From contig NC_067204.1 of assembly GCF_026262505.1 (NCBI RefSeq), positions 21,173,300-21,237,299 on the forward strand: a stretch of 64,000 bases of DNA, in the 5' to 3' direction. Below are positions 29,601-40,055 of this stretch, one piece after another. A program made the position numbers and the translations under genes. A model generated the notes under the pieces. The model worked only from the letters and a program-made list of their open reading frames with translations, was not told the DNA's origin and did no database searches. How positions within the stretch are numbered: position 1 is the first letter of the stretch; every line of letters begins with the position of its first letter. Source of the stretch: Trichomonas vaginalis G3. Its lineage: Eukaryota; Parabasalia; Trichomonadida; Trichomonadidae.

Positions 29601-30055
29601 CTTCTTTGGTTTTTCCTTTCTGGATCATCACGGATAGAATAAACTTCTTCTTTACAATATGGACAAACTCTATAGCCGGTGAGTGCTTCAACGTCTGTTA
29701 TTCTGTCAGCGTGAAGTTTTCCACATGGACTCTGTGTTAATAAAATATTTACTGTTTCAAATTCTGGATCTATCATTATTGATTCCACTAATGGAAAGTC
29801 TACCTTATTTATGTCCACGTCTTCTGGTTGAGGATCACAATAATAGAAATCAATATTAACATTTAACATTCTCGCTAATCTCTCACTTTCTGATGAAATG
29901 TCAAACCCTTCATATGAATCTATTGCTTCATTTAAATAACTTCTACGAGTTTTAGGATTAACACCATCAGGAATGTTATAGAAGCGTTTAAATAACCTTC
30001 TACCTTCGGCTCTTATTTGATTATCATTCATTTTAGCGGTTCCATTTTTGTTCAT
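26610..30055 (-). pseudogene. Protein-primed DNA polymerase B with HNH-like insert (fossil)
   Basis: N-terminal zinc-finger-like region CPYCKEEV...LKHCEKC at about residues 131-160. Exonuclease motifs: FDFETLE at about 211, NIIGFNSGKFDLNL at about 314, YCNKDVE at about 454. Polymerase motifs: DFNSLYPS at about 690, KISLNGSYG at about 874, EGDTDSSYW at about 972. Between exonuclease and palm (about 563-610) lies an HNH-type zinc module with CKMCGKAF, LDRIDN, HTKENCQL and CCYCN. The family copies Polinton DNA using a protein primer. The gene is broken, about once, towards its end. The leader TTTTTATTCTTACATAA matches that of 11042. Confidence 0.9.
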
Positions 30056-30103
30056 TTATGTAAGAATAAAAAATAAAAAAATAAATAAAAATAGAGTCCA
30101 GGG

Positions 30104-31240
30104 CTAAAGTCCATAAAATGAATTAAGAACACATAAATTTTTATCATCTGCGACGTGACGAATACATTTTAATTTACTCAAGAATGCGTACCCTGATACA
30201 TTAAATCTAATTCCTGTCTTATTTAATTTCACAACTTTGAAAAGGAATGTATGAATAGCTATAAAATGATGAGAAGATGTTTTATGGGTTGCTTCCATTT
30301 TTTCTGAAATAAATGAATAAATATAATGCTTATAAGTTTTCATATCTTTTATGTTCTTAATAACGAATGGTATAGACCTTTCCACTTCGTCTTCCTTCGG
30401 TGCTGTTCTTTCATATGAAACATTATTAGTATCTTCAATAATGAAACCACAATCACACAAAATTTTATAGGTTCCAATGGTTTCTTTTGATATTTTATCT
30501 AATAAATCAAAAACTTTATCAACACCTGTGCATTTATTTAAATAATAATTTGTGTAAATATCATGATCTTCTTTCTTAATCGTATTAGTTGCATATGTCA
30601 CGTTTTTAAGAGCTTTTTTGAATTTTTCAGAATCAAGAGGAGGTGAAAGTAATATACATGGATAATCTCCATCGTCAATAAATTGTAACTTATGTTTATG
30701 AATAAATTTTGTGCCTTCTTCTGAAAGTGTTTCGTCAATATCACCATCTAATAAATTTTTAGTAGATTCCAAAAAGTAATTTTTATATCTTTCCTCATGT
30801 GATTTTTGAACTTCTGATTCTGAAGCTGGGATATTCATTAAACCCTCTACTTCATTCTCAGCATTTCTCAATTCCTTAATTTTTTCATCTATTTCATTTC
30901 TTAATTGTTCCAATTTCTCAATCTCATCGTTATAATATTCATCTTGTTTAATTTTTTCTTCAAAATATTCAGGGGGTGTTTCAAGGCTCTCTGAGCCCAG
31001 GTCCTCTGGACCATAAAGAGGAATATTCTCCTGTTTTTCAACTTTTTTGGGATATAAATATCTCATTATAGCCTTTTTAGTAATTGGTCCGTTATATTTA
31101 AATTCATTCAACAATCTGGAAAACTCTTTCACATTCTGCATATATGTTGGATAAGAACCGTCTCCAAAATTTTCTAAAATATTTTCTAATTCTGAATTAG
31201 TGAACTTTAAAGATTTCAATGAATTAGTTGTTATACTCAT
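30104..31240 (-). CDS. Unknown protein beside the polymerase; terminal-protein candidate (378 aa)
   Basis: The first leftward gene inside the right terminal repeat, 48 bp before the polymerase gene and in the same direction. It has an acidic linker, a long coiled-coil helix (about residues 93-125, DEYYNDEIEKLEQLRNEIDEKIKEL), then a mixed C-terminal domain ending FNVSGYAFLSKLKCIRHV. No motif is recognised. Protein-primed replicons usually encode a terminal protein next to the polymerase, so position makes this a candidate, but that is inference. The frame is whole. Confidence 0.55.
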   Translation of the reverse strand: MSITTNSLKSLKFTNSELENILENFGDGSYPTYMQNVKEFSRLLNEFKYNGPITKKAIMRYLYPKKVEKQENIPLYGPEDLGSESLETPPEYFEEKIKQDEYYNDEIEKLEQLRNEIDEKIKELRNAENEVEGLMNIPASESEVQKSHEERYKNYFLESTKNLLDGDIDETLSEEGTKFIHKHKLQFIDDGDYPCILLSPPLDSEKFKKALKNVTYATNTIKKEDHDIYTNYYLNKCTGVDKVFDLLDKISKETIGTYKILCDCGFIIEDTNNVSYERTAPKEDEVERSIPFVIKNIKDMKTYKHYIYSFISEKMEATHKTSSHHFIAIHTFLFKVVKLNKTGIRFNVSGYAFLSKLKCIRHVADDKNLCVLNSFYGL

Positions 31241-31405
31241 TTATCATTAAATAAAAAATAAAAAAATAAATTTAACTTAGTTTTAATTTTACGTAAGAAG
31301 TCAATTTTTTATATACCATCATTTGTAGGTATTATTTCTATCAGATAAAAACTTTTTATAAATTATTCATAAATTTTTAAAATCTGCTATTCGGAAGTAT
31401 GTTCA

Positions 31406-31525
31406 AAAATCGTTCAATATTTGTGAGAATTCTTATGATTCCATATATGATACAAAATCGTTCAATATTTGTGAGAATTCTTACGTTTACAAAAAAAGTC
31501 ACAAAGCCCATCCTATCCTACTACT
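31406..31525 (-). repeat. Right terminal inverted repeat of element B
   Basis: The inverse of 10866-10985 over the full 120 bp, ending ...CCTATCCTACTACT, followed by the target duplication GTGCGG at 31526-31531. A 95-codon frame running through it is not a gene. Confidence 0.9.
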
Positions 31526-31531
31526 GTGCGG

Positions 31532-31778
31532 ATTTTAAGTTTACATTTCATATTGAATTACTATGTTATGTATATTTGCTGCATCCCACTTATATTATCA
31601 CAAATCATGAAAATATCGAACATAAATCTAATGATGTGATGATATATTCTCAAGCCAGAAAGCTTATGGTGCAAACATTATTATAGTTTTGTCGATATAT
31701 CCCTCTATATTTAGATATTTGTGCTCAATTTTGTAAGTATAAATTCGATATACGTTACAATACAAAAAAAAAGAGATT
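31532..31778. other. Host spacer before the GAF gene
   Basis: AT-rich, no gene. It continues host DNA that was joined to position 10859 before the Maverick insertion. No clear TCA initiator was found close to the start at 31779. Confidence 0.4.
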
Positions 31779-33629
31779 ATGAGTAGACTTTTTAGTCGGG
31801 TTGGATATGGTTCAATCCGCGCATCAACTGCAGTAGCATCACGCCCAAAAACTGCTACCGTTAAAACTAATCCTGATTTTGTATTGAGGGCGTCAGCAGC
31901 AAATGCAAATTATTCAAGCCGTAGTTTAGTTCCAAATTCTGGAAAAGGCAATTTCTTCACAAGTACACTCAATTCCACTCACTTTGGGCGTGCTCCTGCA
32001 GGCAGTATATTTGCAGATCGAGCATTTTACATTCCATCTGAAAAAGAAAGAGCAGAAAATCCACAATTATTACTCGAACTACTTAGAACAATGACACCAA
32101 AGAATTCTATTCGATATTTAGATTCAAATCCAGTATTTCTTCGCGCATTTAGTTCAACTGGGTTTGTAGACACAGATATTGTTAGTTCAGTATCAGTGTC
32201 TCTTACTCCAGCTGAATTACAAAAGTTTTTATCAAATTTCACGTGCGAAACAAATTTATTTACAACAATCAACCAATGTACAAAAATTTCCGACTTTGAA
32301 ACGAAATTACTGTCAATAATACCTATAGAAAGAGTTATTTACTGGCGTTGCTATGAAAATGCAGAGTATTTATATTCAGAAAAGAATAAAATCGTTGTTG
32401 CTAGAGGAGAATCAATTCTTAACAATGCCATTGAAAAAGCAGACGATATATTTTACAAAGATTGCCTTGATGCTCCATATTTTTCCAAAGAATTTGATGC
32501 ATCAATTGTTATCGGCTTCAAAACGATGGCTTTGTTGCCAGTTCGTTCCGAAAACAAACAAATTGTTGGTATTTTACAATTCATTGGTTTCAAACGTGCA
32601 ATTGGAGAAAGTGAAACCGAATTTACTCCTTATTACACAGAAACTCTAAAAATTATCAGGACAATCTTCGAAAAGAAGTTTGCAAAGCCACAAATAAAAG
32701 GAATACCTGTCAACATTACACAAATCTTTAAAGGAATCGACAGATGTTCGATCAAAACAACTTCGCAAACTTTGATTCAATTTTTCGTTTCAAACTTCAA
32801 ATGTACAGCAGCAGATGTATACGAATTCTCTCCTAAAACAAATACATTGACAAGGCTAACAGATGGGCAGACGTTTAAAGAGGAAGAAGGAGGAGTTTCA
32901 TATGAAAGTGCGAAAAATAAATCAACAATTTTTATTCCTGACAAATATGAGAAAAATTTTGCATTTTTCAATGAAAAAATCGATGGAGAACTTCTTTCTA
33001 GATCAATATTATCTACTACAATGCAGTACATGCAAAGATTGTTTGTTGTTACGCTTAGAGGTAAAGAAGAACTTTCAACATTTACTCCTGAAGATGGAAT
33101 TCTTTTGTCATCACTTTCTCCAATTATTACTGATGTTTTAAGAGTTGCAACATGGTTAGATGGACAATCTCGTGATGATAAGACAACAAGCGTTCAAACA
33201 GGACTTGCAAAAGTCGCTTGCAAAGCTTTGGAATCATCTGCAGAAAAAGGAAATGAACCTTGGAAAGTTTTATCAGAAGCTTCAATGAAATTGTTTGGTT
33301 CTGACTTGTTTTACGTTGCATCTTTCGATGGAAGAAATATAACTTTGACACCTGGTGGTGCAACATGCAAGTTTGAAGAATGTGCTGCTGGTCTTGCATT
33401 CAATTATAGAGATACATTGAGAACTAAAAAAGGAGAACAGAATTTTAATGAAAAAATGTATGAAAATTGCGGTGTTGAAGTGAAAGAAACACTTGCATTC
33501 CCTTACAAAGCAAATGGAAGAATTGCTGGTGCTATCGAAATTATTAATCCGAAAGAAGAAATTCCACCTGAAGCAATGACTGTTTTTTCTGATTTGTTAG
33601 GTTTGTTATATGTACCAAATCAAAAATGA
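31779..33629 (+). CDS. Multi-GAF-domain protein (616 aa)
   Basis: An N-terminal Ser, Ala and Arg-rich stretch (about residues 1-95), then three regions with the GAF fold pattern (about 155-300, 310-455 and 470-615). Each ends in an LxFPxxxNxxIxGxIEIxNP-like line, for example TMALLPVRSENKQIVGILQFIG and TLAFPYKANGRIAGAIEIINPK. GAF domains bind small molecules such as cyclic nucleotides; no catalytic domain is attached. In trichomonads such proteins could act as cytoplasmic sensors or scaffolds. The frame is whole and has codon use like that of the other host genes here. The N-terminal Arg-rich tail resembles some axonemal proteins, but that is only a hint. Confidence 0.75.
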   Translation: MSRLFSRVGYGSIRASTAVASRPKTATVKTNPDFVLRASAANANYSSRSLVPNSGKGNFFTSTLNSTHFGRAPAGSIFADRAFYIPSEKERAENPQLLLELLRTMTPKNSIRYLDSNPVFLRAFSSTGFVDTDIVSSVSVSLTPAELQKFLSNFTCETNLFTTINQCTKISDFETKLLSIIPIERVIYWRCYENAEYLYSEKNKIVVARGESILNNAIEKADDIFYKDCLDAPYFSKEFDASIVIGFKTMALLPVRSENKQIVGILQFIGFKRAIGESETEFTPYYTETLKIIRTIFEKKFAKPQIKGIPVNITQIFKGIDRCSIKTTSQTLIQFFVSNFKCTAADVYEFSPKTNTLTRLTDGQTFKEEEGGVSYESAKNKSTIFIPDKYEKNFAFFNEKIDGELLSRSILSTTMQYMQRLFVVTLRGKEELSTFTPEDGILLSSLSPIITDVLRVATWLDGQSRDDKTTSVQTGLAKVACKALESSAEKGNEPWKVLSEASMKLFGSDLFYVASFDGRNITLTPGGATCKFEECAAGLAFNYRDTLRTKKGEQNFNEKMYENCGVEVKETLAFPYKANGRIAGAIEIINPKEEIPPEAMTVFSDLLGLLYVPNQK

Positions 33630-34875
33630 TTCTTTATTTTTTCTTATCTTATGTTTGTAAAAAAATATGTTAAATATCTTCAAAAATATTTATTGACAGG
33701 AAGTTTACAGTGGATTTGTCACATTATGATACTCACTTAAAATTCTTTTTTAGAGTGTTTTATGCTAATTACAGAAAGTAATTGATAATTGCATTAGTTT
33801 TCATATAATTAGATATATATACATTAATCGCACTTTTAATGTAACATCTCAAGATTGGAAAATTGTATCGGTTTTTAGATAATCATATGATATTTTCCCA
33901 AAATAAATAATAAAGCATATCTCTAATTGTTTATGCTAAAACTTTGTCATGATGAGCACGGATGTTGTGAGCTGCTTCATCAAACTTAAAGTTTGGATTC
34001 AAGACATTATTACTTGTAACGATTTGAAGTTTTCCAATACCACAGGACAAGGAATTAAAAAATGAGTTCGATAATGATCAAAATCAGGCAGAAATACTGC
34101 TTATAAGGGAATTATTTAAGCATATTATATGTTTATGATAACAATTTATTGTTGGTGATTAAGGGATCACTAACATGACAAAAAATATTCAAAATTTTTA
34201 AAAAGATGAAAAATATGCTCTACGATATATATTAATCCTAGTCTATCATTTTCAGAAAAAGCACGTTATAACTCATGTTAGTGGAAGAAGGCTTTTTTTT
34301 GGGTGGGTCAATAAAAATTAAAAATAATGATAAATATAGCATTGATATACATCATAGAATATATATCTCAAGGGACTTTAATTTTTGTCATGTTAGTGAA
34401 GCCTTAAGATACGACTGGGAAATTTTTTCGTGCTCTCCTCTCAAATTTGGAAAAAGTTAGTGTGAAAATTTTGATTATTTTGATCTTCAAAACTATGAAA
34501 ATCGAAATTTTGTTGAGATCTAAAAATTTTATTATAAAACGTATATTTTTGTGAGCAGTATTGAAATCCTTTCAAATGTTCATCATAAAATTACACCTTT
34601 TGTAAATGAAGTATATCATTTTTCCACTATTCAATAACTCAAAATCCGATAATTTAATTAAATAAACTTAGAATTCATGCTTTAAGTTTTATTTGTCTTA
34701 TAATTATGTTTATGATAGTGATTTATTGTTGGTGATTAAGATACGACTGGGAAATTTTTTCGTGCTCTCCTCTCAAATTTGGAAAAAGTTAGTGTGAAAA
34801 TTTTGATTATTTTGATCTTCAAAACTATGAGTATCGATTTTTTTTATAAAAAAAAGTCAGAATAAATCCTACTTT
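33630..34875. other. Spacer with gene-tail relic and duplicated promoter-like block
   Basis: No intact gene. At 33925-34055 (minus sense) there is a relic of the 3' end of the quinone-reductase gene at 40274-40819 (shared GCTGCTTCATCAAACTT and CGATT-GAAGTTTTCCAAT words). A 95-bp block at 34404-34498 recurs exactly at 34736-34830, ending 46 bp before the glycoprotein start. A 61-aa frame at 34275 runs through the first copy and is not credible. Confidence 0.6.
34404..34830 (+). repeat. 95-bp direct repeat upstream of the glycoprotein gene
   Basis: Copy 1 is 34404-34498 and copy 2 is 34736-34830 (TTAAGATACGACTGGGAAAT ... CTTCAAAACTATGA). The words before both copies (TTTATTGTTGGTGATTAAG at 34143 and 34722) are also related. 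The block nearest the gene probably belongs to its 5' region and the other is a duplicate. Confidence 0.75.
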
Positions 34876-35109
34876 ATGTTACTTCTTTGGTATCATTTAG
34901 TATCTTCACTTCATATTGGAGATGGTATTTCTAATGGCTATCATGAAGTTTCTGTAATGCCAGGGGAAACGCTTAATATTAGTTATCGTTATAATGTTAC
35001 AGTTATTAATTATAAGGATCTCGGGCTCAAAAATTATCTATCATGGGGTTTAGAATTCAAAAACACATTTAACCAAAAAGTTGTAGTCCAAATGATCCTG
35101 AATGATTTA

Positions 35110-35321
35110 TAAGGTAGGGTTGAAAACTCGTACATTAAAAAAAACTCGTACATGCCTCAAAAATTGAATACTTTTTAATAGACTTTCTCAATCCTATCGT
35201 CAAAAATCTGTCATCCTATCGTTCACTTTACACAACCTATCGTCGAAAATCTGTCATTCCTCTCAATTTTTGAGGCATGTACGAGTTTTTTTGAAGCCCC
35301 ACATTTTTCAACCCAACCTTA
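35110..35321. mobile_element. MITE with ~57-bp inverted ends
   Basis: The ends read TAAGGTAGGGTTGAAAA and the inverse TTTTCAACCCAACCTTA. The inner halves match over AACTCGTACATGCCTCAAAA. Flanks show TA on both sides (or TATA if the ends are trimmed by two bases), as in Tc1/mariner-related MITEs. It carries no gene. The centre has repeated CCTATCGTC-AAAATCTGTCAT words. It sits inside the glycoprotein coding region. Confidence 0.75.
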
Positions 35322-35441
35322 TAGATATGAATACTATCACACATTTTCAAAACCAACTAATCTATATCTTGCCAACAATAACCAAAGAGATGTTAGAGTT
35401 TATTTTGATTTTCAACAAAAAATGGGGGATCTAACATTATA

Positions 35442-36743
35442 TAGGGTGTCCAAAGGTGTGTTTAGCACAAACCTGAATACTGCGAATAGAAATAAACAAG
35501 TTACATATATATAAAGTTTATTTAAATATAATCACCATTGGATTCAATCACGCGTTCGCAGCGATCGATCCAGGCTTGAAAGACACGCTTTAAATCATCA
35601 TGAGAAAATTGCTCAAATTGCTCTCTTACAAAATTTTCAAGATCATCTGGACTCGCGAATTCGCGTCCTTCAGCTCTCTTTTTTAGCGTGCCGAATAAAT
35701 AAAAGTCAGAGGGTGCAATCTCAGGTGAATAAATTGGGTATGGAACAACTTTGACATTGTTTTCCACCAAGTAATTCATTACCTTATGACTTTTGTGAAC
35801 TCTTGAATTATCAAAATGAATTGCAAACTTTTGTTTTTGTTGTTTGGATTTCTCAAACTCATCAGAATTGATAATTTGAGTAAGAACATTGTCAATTAGA
35901 TACTGAGCATTCATCGTATTAGGTTTTTGAAGAATATCAATTGCGATGATGCATTCACGCCCCAAAAAACGACAACATCATCATTGGTGTGTCAATTTTT
36001 TTCTTCGGGAGTGTTTGCGGATTTTCATCCTTCGGGATCCACATGATTTTGGCTTCTGTTGCATATTGGAACCAAGACTCGTCCCCTGTTACTAAAAAGC
36101 GAAACTTCTTGGATTGATACGCACCCAATATAGAGAGGAGCTCTTTCGAAGATTGGACTCTAGATTTTTTTTGAACTGAATTAAGGTTGTGCGGAACCCA
36201 ACGTGTATACGCTAGTTTGTAGTTCAAATAATTGTGCAGATAATAACTGACTGTTGTACGTGGTATTTTTGTCATCTCCTCTATCCTTCTGAGTGATGCT
36301 CTTGGGTCTTCATCTAGCGCTTGAAGAATTGCTTTGATTTTTCTTTGATCCGGCGATTTTTTGTCAATTTTTATGATGGGCGCCTTTTTGTTCATGAAGT
36401 GATACATCCTAACATGATACGTTACAGTGGAATAGCTAGGAGCATCCATACCGAAGCATTTTACCAATGTCTCGTAGATTTTTTTACAGTCTTTGCATTT
36501 TTTTGCAAGAGCGAGGATGTTTTCTTTATGATTCATTAAAAAAATGAAAAAAATCCCGCCAAAATTTCCCGCGAAACCGCCTCTTGTCTCAAAATTCATT
36601 TTATATCCCGGCATGGCGCCAAAATACAACATACTCATCATATACATATATTCATATTTTTTATTATATATTTATAATCAGCATATATCTCCTTTAATAG
36701 TCTCATATAGAGCGCTGTGCTAAACGCACCTTTGGACACCCTA
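35442..36743 (-). mobile_element. Tvmar-type mariner, copy 1 (1302 bp)
   Basis: Terminal inverted repeats read TAGGGTGTCCAAAGGTGTGT at the left and the near-perfect inverse ACGCACCTTTGGACACCCTA at the right, with TA on both sides (35440-35441 and 36744-36745). The copy at 46851-48152 has the same length and differs at few positions, so both moved recently. It inserted into the glycoprotein gene. Confidence 0.9.
35522..36536 (-). pseudogene. Mariner transposase, copy 1 (D,D34D)
   Basis: Start MNHKENILALAKKCKD at 36536; an earlier in-frame stretch is probably leader. Helix-turn-helix N-terminal region (about 80-110), then VTGDESWFQYA (first Asp), HFDNSRVHKS (second Asp) and YSPEIAPSDFYLFG (third Asp). 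Exactly 34 residues separate the last two, the mariner D34D signature. Compared with copy 2, two single bases are missing near 35952-35970 (a C in GATGCATTC and one in AAACGACAAC), which break the frame. It would otherwise be about 338 residues, normal for mariner. Confidence 0.88.
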
Positions 36744-38956
36744 TAGTAAATTCCAAGGATATTTACTTGCCAGGAGTAACTCACTTTTACTTTTATTCGC
36801 CTTATAATGAGAAATTTATAGAAGTTGATAAATTGCCAGACTCTTTTACTTTGTATTTTAGCGGTACATACTTAATAAAAATAGGCACATCACCTAAAAC
36901 AATATATGTTTCAAGTAGAGCCATTATTATTATTATTATTCGTAATGATGTTCAAACAGATTATCAAAAAATTATATCTGAGGTTCACGCTATTTATTTT
37001 CCTGCAGGAAATGAGGATAGCTATGTTCAATTAATTTATGCAGATTGTTTCGATCCTGATCTATGGGATATCATTCACAATCCAAAGGATCTGGAAGTCA
37101 GTTACTTTCATAGTCCAACTGCTGTAACATTTTATTCAGATTCTACCATGTTTGTTTCAGTTGAGAATTTATGTGAAGGAGATAAAGATGAATGGTTAAT
37201 ACCGAAAAACGAGGCATTTATATTTAGATTTCTTGGAAACGATCAGTATATAATTAAAGCTAATTCTCTTGATACGAGCTTAAAACCTGAAATAATTGAT
37301 CATCCATATGATAAACGTATAACAAATTTGGAAGATGATATGAAATATCCATATGAAGTATGTCGTCAATTGGGTATTTATACCTCTTTTTGCAATATAT
37401 CAACAAAACAAACATATGTGTGCGGATCTCCAGCAATTTTGAATCCTTCCTTGTTCAATGTGATAGATTCTCAATTGGTATCATCAAAATCCGGAACTCA
37501 TGAATTAATAGCAATAACACGTGGTTATGAAGATTATTTTGTTTTCATTGAATATGGAACATTCAAAAACAAATATGCTGGAAACAGATTTGCTGAAAAT
37601 AAACAAGTAATGGCACTTTCAACAATCCCAATTAGATGTACTTCAAAAGAGAATGAACTAGAGGTAGAAAATGAAAATGGATTATATAGTTGTACAACAA
37701 CAAATGGATTAAATTTAAATGTTCTTAAAGCTAATAGTGATGACAATATCACTAAAAGTTTTGACATCAACACAAATACAGATAACATCGTGAAAATCAA
37801 TGATGTTATTTATTTATATAAAGGATTCTACAATCTGGAAATAAATGGAACACTTACTGTTTCTTGTAAAGGAGCTTTATACATTCCAGATATGACTGAT
37901 CTAGAAATTATTTCTTCTTCAGTAGCGCCAAAAGATGAAGGATATTATTTTGATAGAAATGAAATTACAATTCAACTTAAATCGAACAAACTTGTTAAGT
38001 TCAAAATATTCTGTTCAAAAGATAGCTATTATCCAAGCGGAATATGTTATAATGTTCCTTCAGGAATATATAAATCTCCGGATATATATATTATTAGTGA
38101 CTTTCAATTTCATTTATACAATAGTAATGATACAATATATTACTATCATGTAGATTCTATTGCAGATATAAGAAATGACAAACTTCCATTGGACTACAAA
38201 TACAAATGTGTTGGTGGAGCTACGTTAGAAAAATTAAGTTTTAATTTCAGCGAAGAATTAACTACAAATAATACAATTAATGAATATTATATGAAACCTG
38301 GAAAAGAATACATTTATAATAGTTCACATTGCGCATTTATAACAGATGAAACCGAGGAAGTCTACATTGCAGGAAATTCCGAAAAAGAGAAATTTACGAA
38401 ATTAGATCCGACACAATATTATGAGTTTTCAAATGGATTTAAATTGAAATATGATGGACCTCGCGAAAAAATTAGAGTTCTCGTTCAATGCACATCAGGC
38501 GGATATTTTACCGGGTATGAGAAAGAACAAACAAAAAATGGTGTGCCTTTGAAACCTATATTGACTAGCACTCAGGAATTATATGCTATCAAGCGTTCTA
38601 ATAAAACAACAAGAGTGTATTTCTTTGATAATAATTCTATTGAATATTTTAATGAAATCGAGGAAAAAATTATCCATATTTATTATGGGTCTTTACCATT
38701 TGTAGATGATTATATAATCTCAAACTATCAAGATTACCCTCAATATATTATTGATGGAAACAATACCATAGATTTAAGCAAAAATTCCAATTTTTTAGGT
38801 ATTATTATAGGATGTGTTACTGCTGCTGTAGTAGTAATCATAGTTATTATTGTTGCTATAGTCTGTGCAGTAAAGAAAAAGAAGAATGCACAAGTACATC
38901 AAGCTTCTAGTTCCAGTTCAAGTTCAAAAGTTTCCCAGCAAGCAAACAATCCTTAA

Positions 38957-39742
38957 ATTTTAAACATTAAAATTTATTTTATTATAATTTTTCCTTATTT
39001 ATTAATAAGAGTGCTTAATATGTTAGATGACGTGTGAATATATATATATATATATTATAAATTTCAGGAAAACAAACGTCTTGATTCAACATAATAAGTT
39101 TATCAAGTATATATAGTTTGCAATTTCAAGTTCTCAGCACACATCTTTGCAAATATATGTTTTCTTAATATAGACCAACAAATCATCGTTATCATATATA
39201 ATTCCGAAAATATTTTCAGATCTACTTGATGAAACAGAATCAAATGGAGATAAAGCAGACAATTGAGTTGATGATTCATCAAAATCAGAAAATAAGCCAG
39301 CATCATCAGACAAATAATAATAATAAAAAAATTCAAATTTTTTATTTTCAACCTAATTTATCATTCCCAATATAACTTTTGTTATACAATACAAAAATAT
39401 ATCTAGGTACATGAGTGATTTTCTGTATGTATACCTTTCAATTATCATTGAGATAAACAATGGTAACAGATTATAATCCTCCTTTTGTTGAAACTTACAT
39501 TGAATAACTATTGATCATGAAATCTCTTATATTTCATCCCCCAGGCACTTTCGTAATATAAGACAGTATATTATGCATTCCATATATATTTAAATAAATA
39601 TTTTAAATTCAATTTAAAGGTAATGAGCAAATAAGAAATTAAAATCTCGACAACCTCTACATATTCTTAAAAGCATCATAGACAAAATAAATTAAGTATT
39701 TTCTATATGATTGCAAAATTCTCAGCTCTCAAAATTTAGCTC
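38957..39742. other. Spacer with a possible acidic gene-tail relic
   Basis: Mostly AT-rich. On the minus strand, 39130-39310 reads, without a start codon, as LSDDAGLFSDFDESSTQLSA and onwards to a stop. This looks like a fragment of an acidic Ser-rich protein, perhaps related to the 382-aa gene at 41599. The 82-aa frame called on the same DNA is a shadow. A (TA)n run lies near 39040. Confidence 0.35.
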
Positions 39743-39790
39743 ATGGCCATGGAAGTGAAAATAAGGGGAAAAAATCAAGGAGTATTATTA

Positions 39791-39817
39791 TTGTCGTCTG
39801 GCGGTTTTAGACGACAA
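39791..39817. repeat. 9-bp perfect inverted repeat
   Basis: TTGTCGTCT at 39791-39799 and AGACGACAA at 39809-39817 with a nine-base spacer. A further AGACGACAA stands at 39961-39969. The second pairing would delimit a 179-bp candidate element, but there is no target duplication to support it. The 114-aa frame over this area (39743-40087) has no recognisable features and is not called. Confidence 0.35.
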
Positions 39818-40055
39818 TGCAAATTTTCGAAATATAGAATTTTTAGCCAAATAAAGAGCCACCCCATACATAATGCGTGTTTGCACACGATATACATAGA
39901 TTGCATTGATGTTCTCCTTTATTTAGGTACCAAAACATGCCTGGAAAAATCTCTTTTTTTAGACGACAATGATAATTTTGTCACTTTTTCAAACGAAAAT
40001 AAAATATCCTCAAAAGTCGGGGTCCAAAAAAACTTAAATTGTCGGATTATAAGGG

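Larger units (their letters stand above)
10866..31525. mobile_element. Maverick/Polinton element B, complete end to end (20,660 bp)
   Basis: The element begins AGTAGTAGGATAGGATGGGC and ends with the inverse of the same sequence. The terminal repeats are 120 bp and look identical, and both outer flanks carry the 6-bp target duplication GTGCGG (10860-10865 and 31526-31531). Recognisable parts are capsid protein, packaging ATPase, fibre, primase/SF3 helicase, KilA-N protein, integrase and protein-primed DNA polymerase B. It looks nearly whole, with roughly four breaks among its larger genes. Identical terminal repeats and an intact target duplication suggest a recent insertion. It interrupts non-coding host DNA upstream of the GAF-domain gene. 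Confidence 0.95.
34876..38956 (+). pseudogene. Type I surface membrane glycoprotein gene, broken by two transposons
   Basis: The start MLLLWYHLVSSLH is a short signal peptide. The ectodomain has many NxS/T sites and Cys residues. Near the end a membrane segment (FLGIIIGCVTAAVVVIIVIIVAIVCAV) is followed by a KKKK stop-transfer and a Ser and Gln-rich cytoplasmic tail. A 212-bp MITE (35110-35321) and a mariner (35442-36743) split the ectodomain. The stretch between them and the long frame after 36744 (about 735 residues) do not share one frame, so at least one small indel is also present. It is a host gene family; a surface role is inferred from topology. The remaining part is open and must be recently broken. 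Confidence 0.75.

Noticed and set aside
31399-31686. 95-aa frame through the right terminal repeat
   Set aside because: It runs across the terminal inverted repeat and the target duplication; the protein only reflects repeat DNA.
39791-39969. Candidate MITE bounded by TTGTCGTCT and AGACGACAA
   Set aside because: Ends are only 9 bp, no target duplication is visible, and a closer partner end gives only a hairpin.
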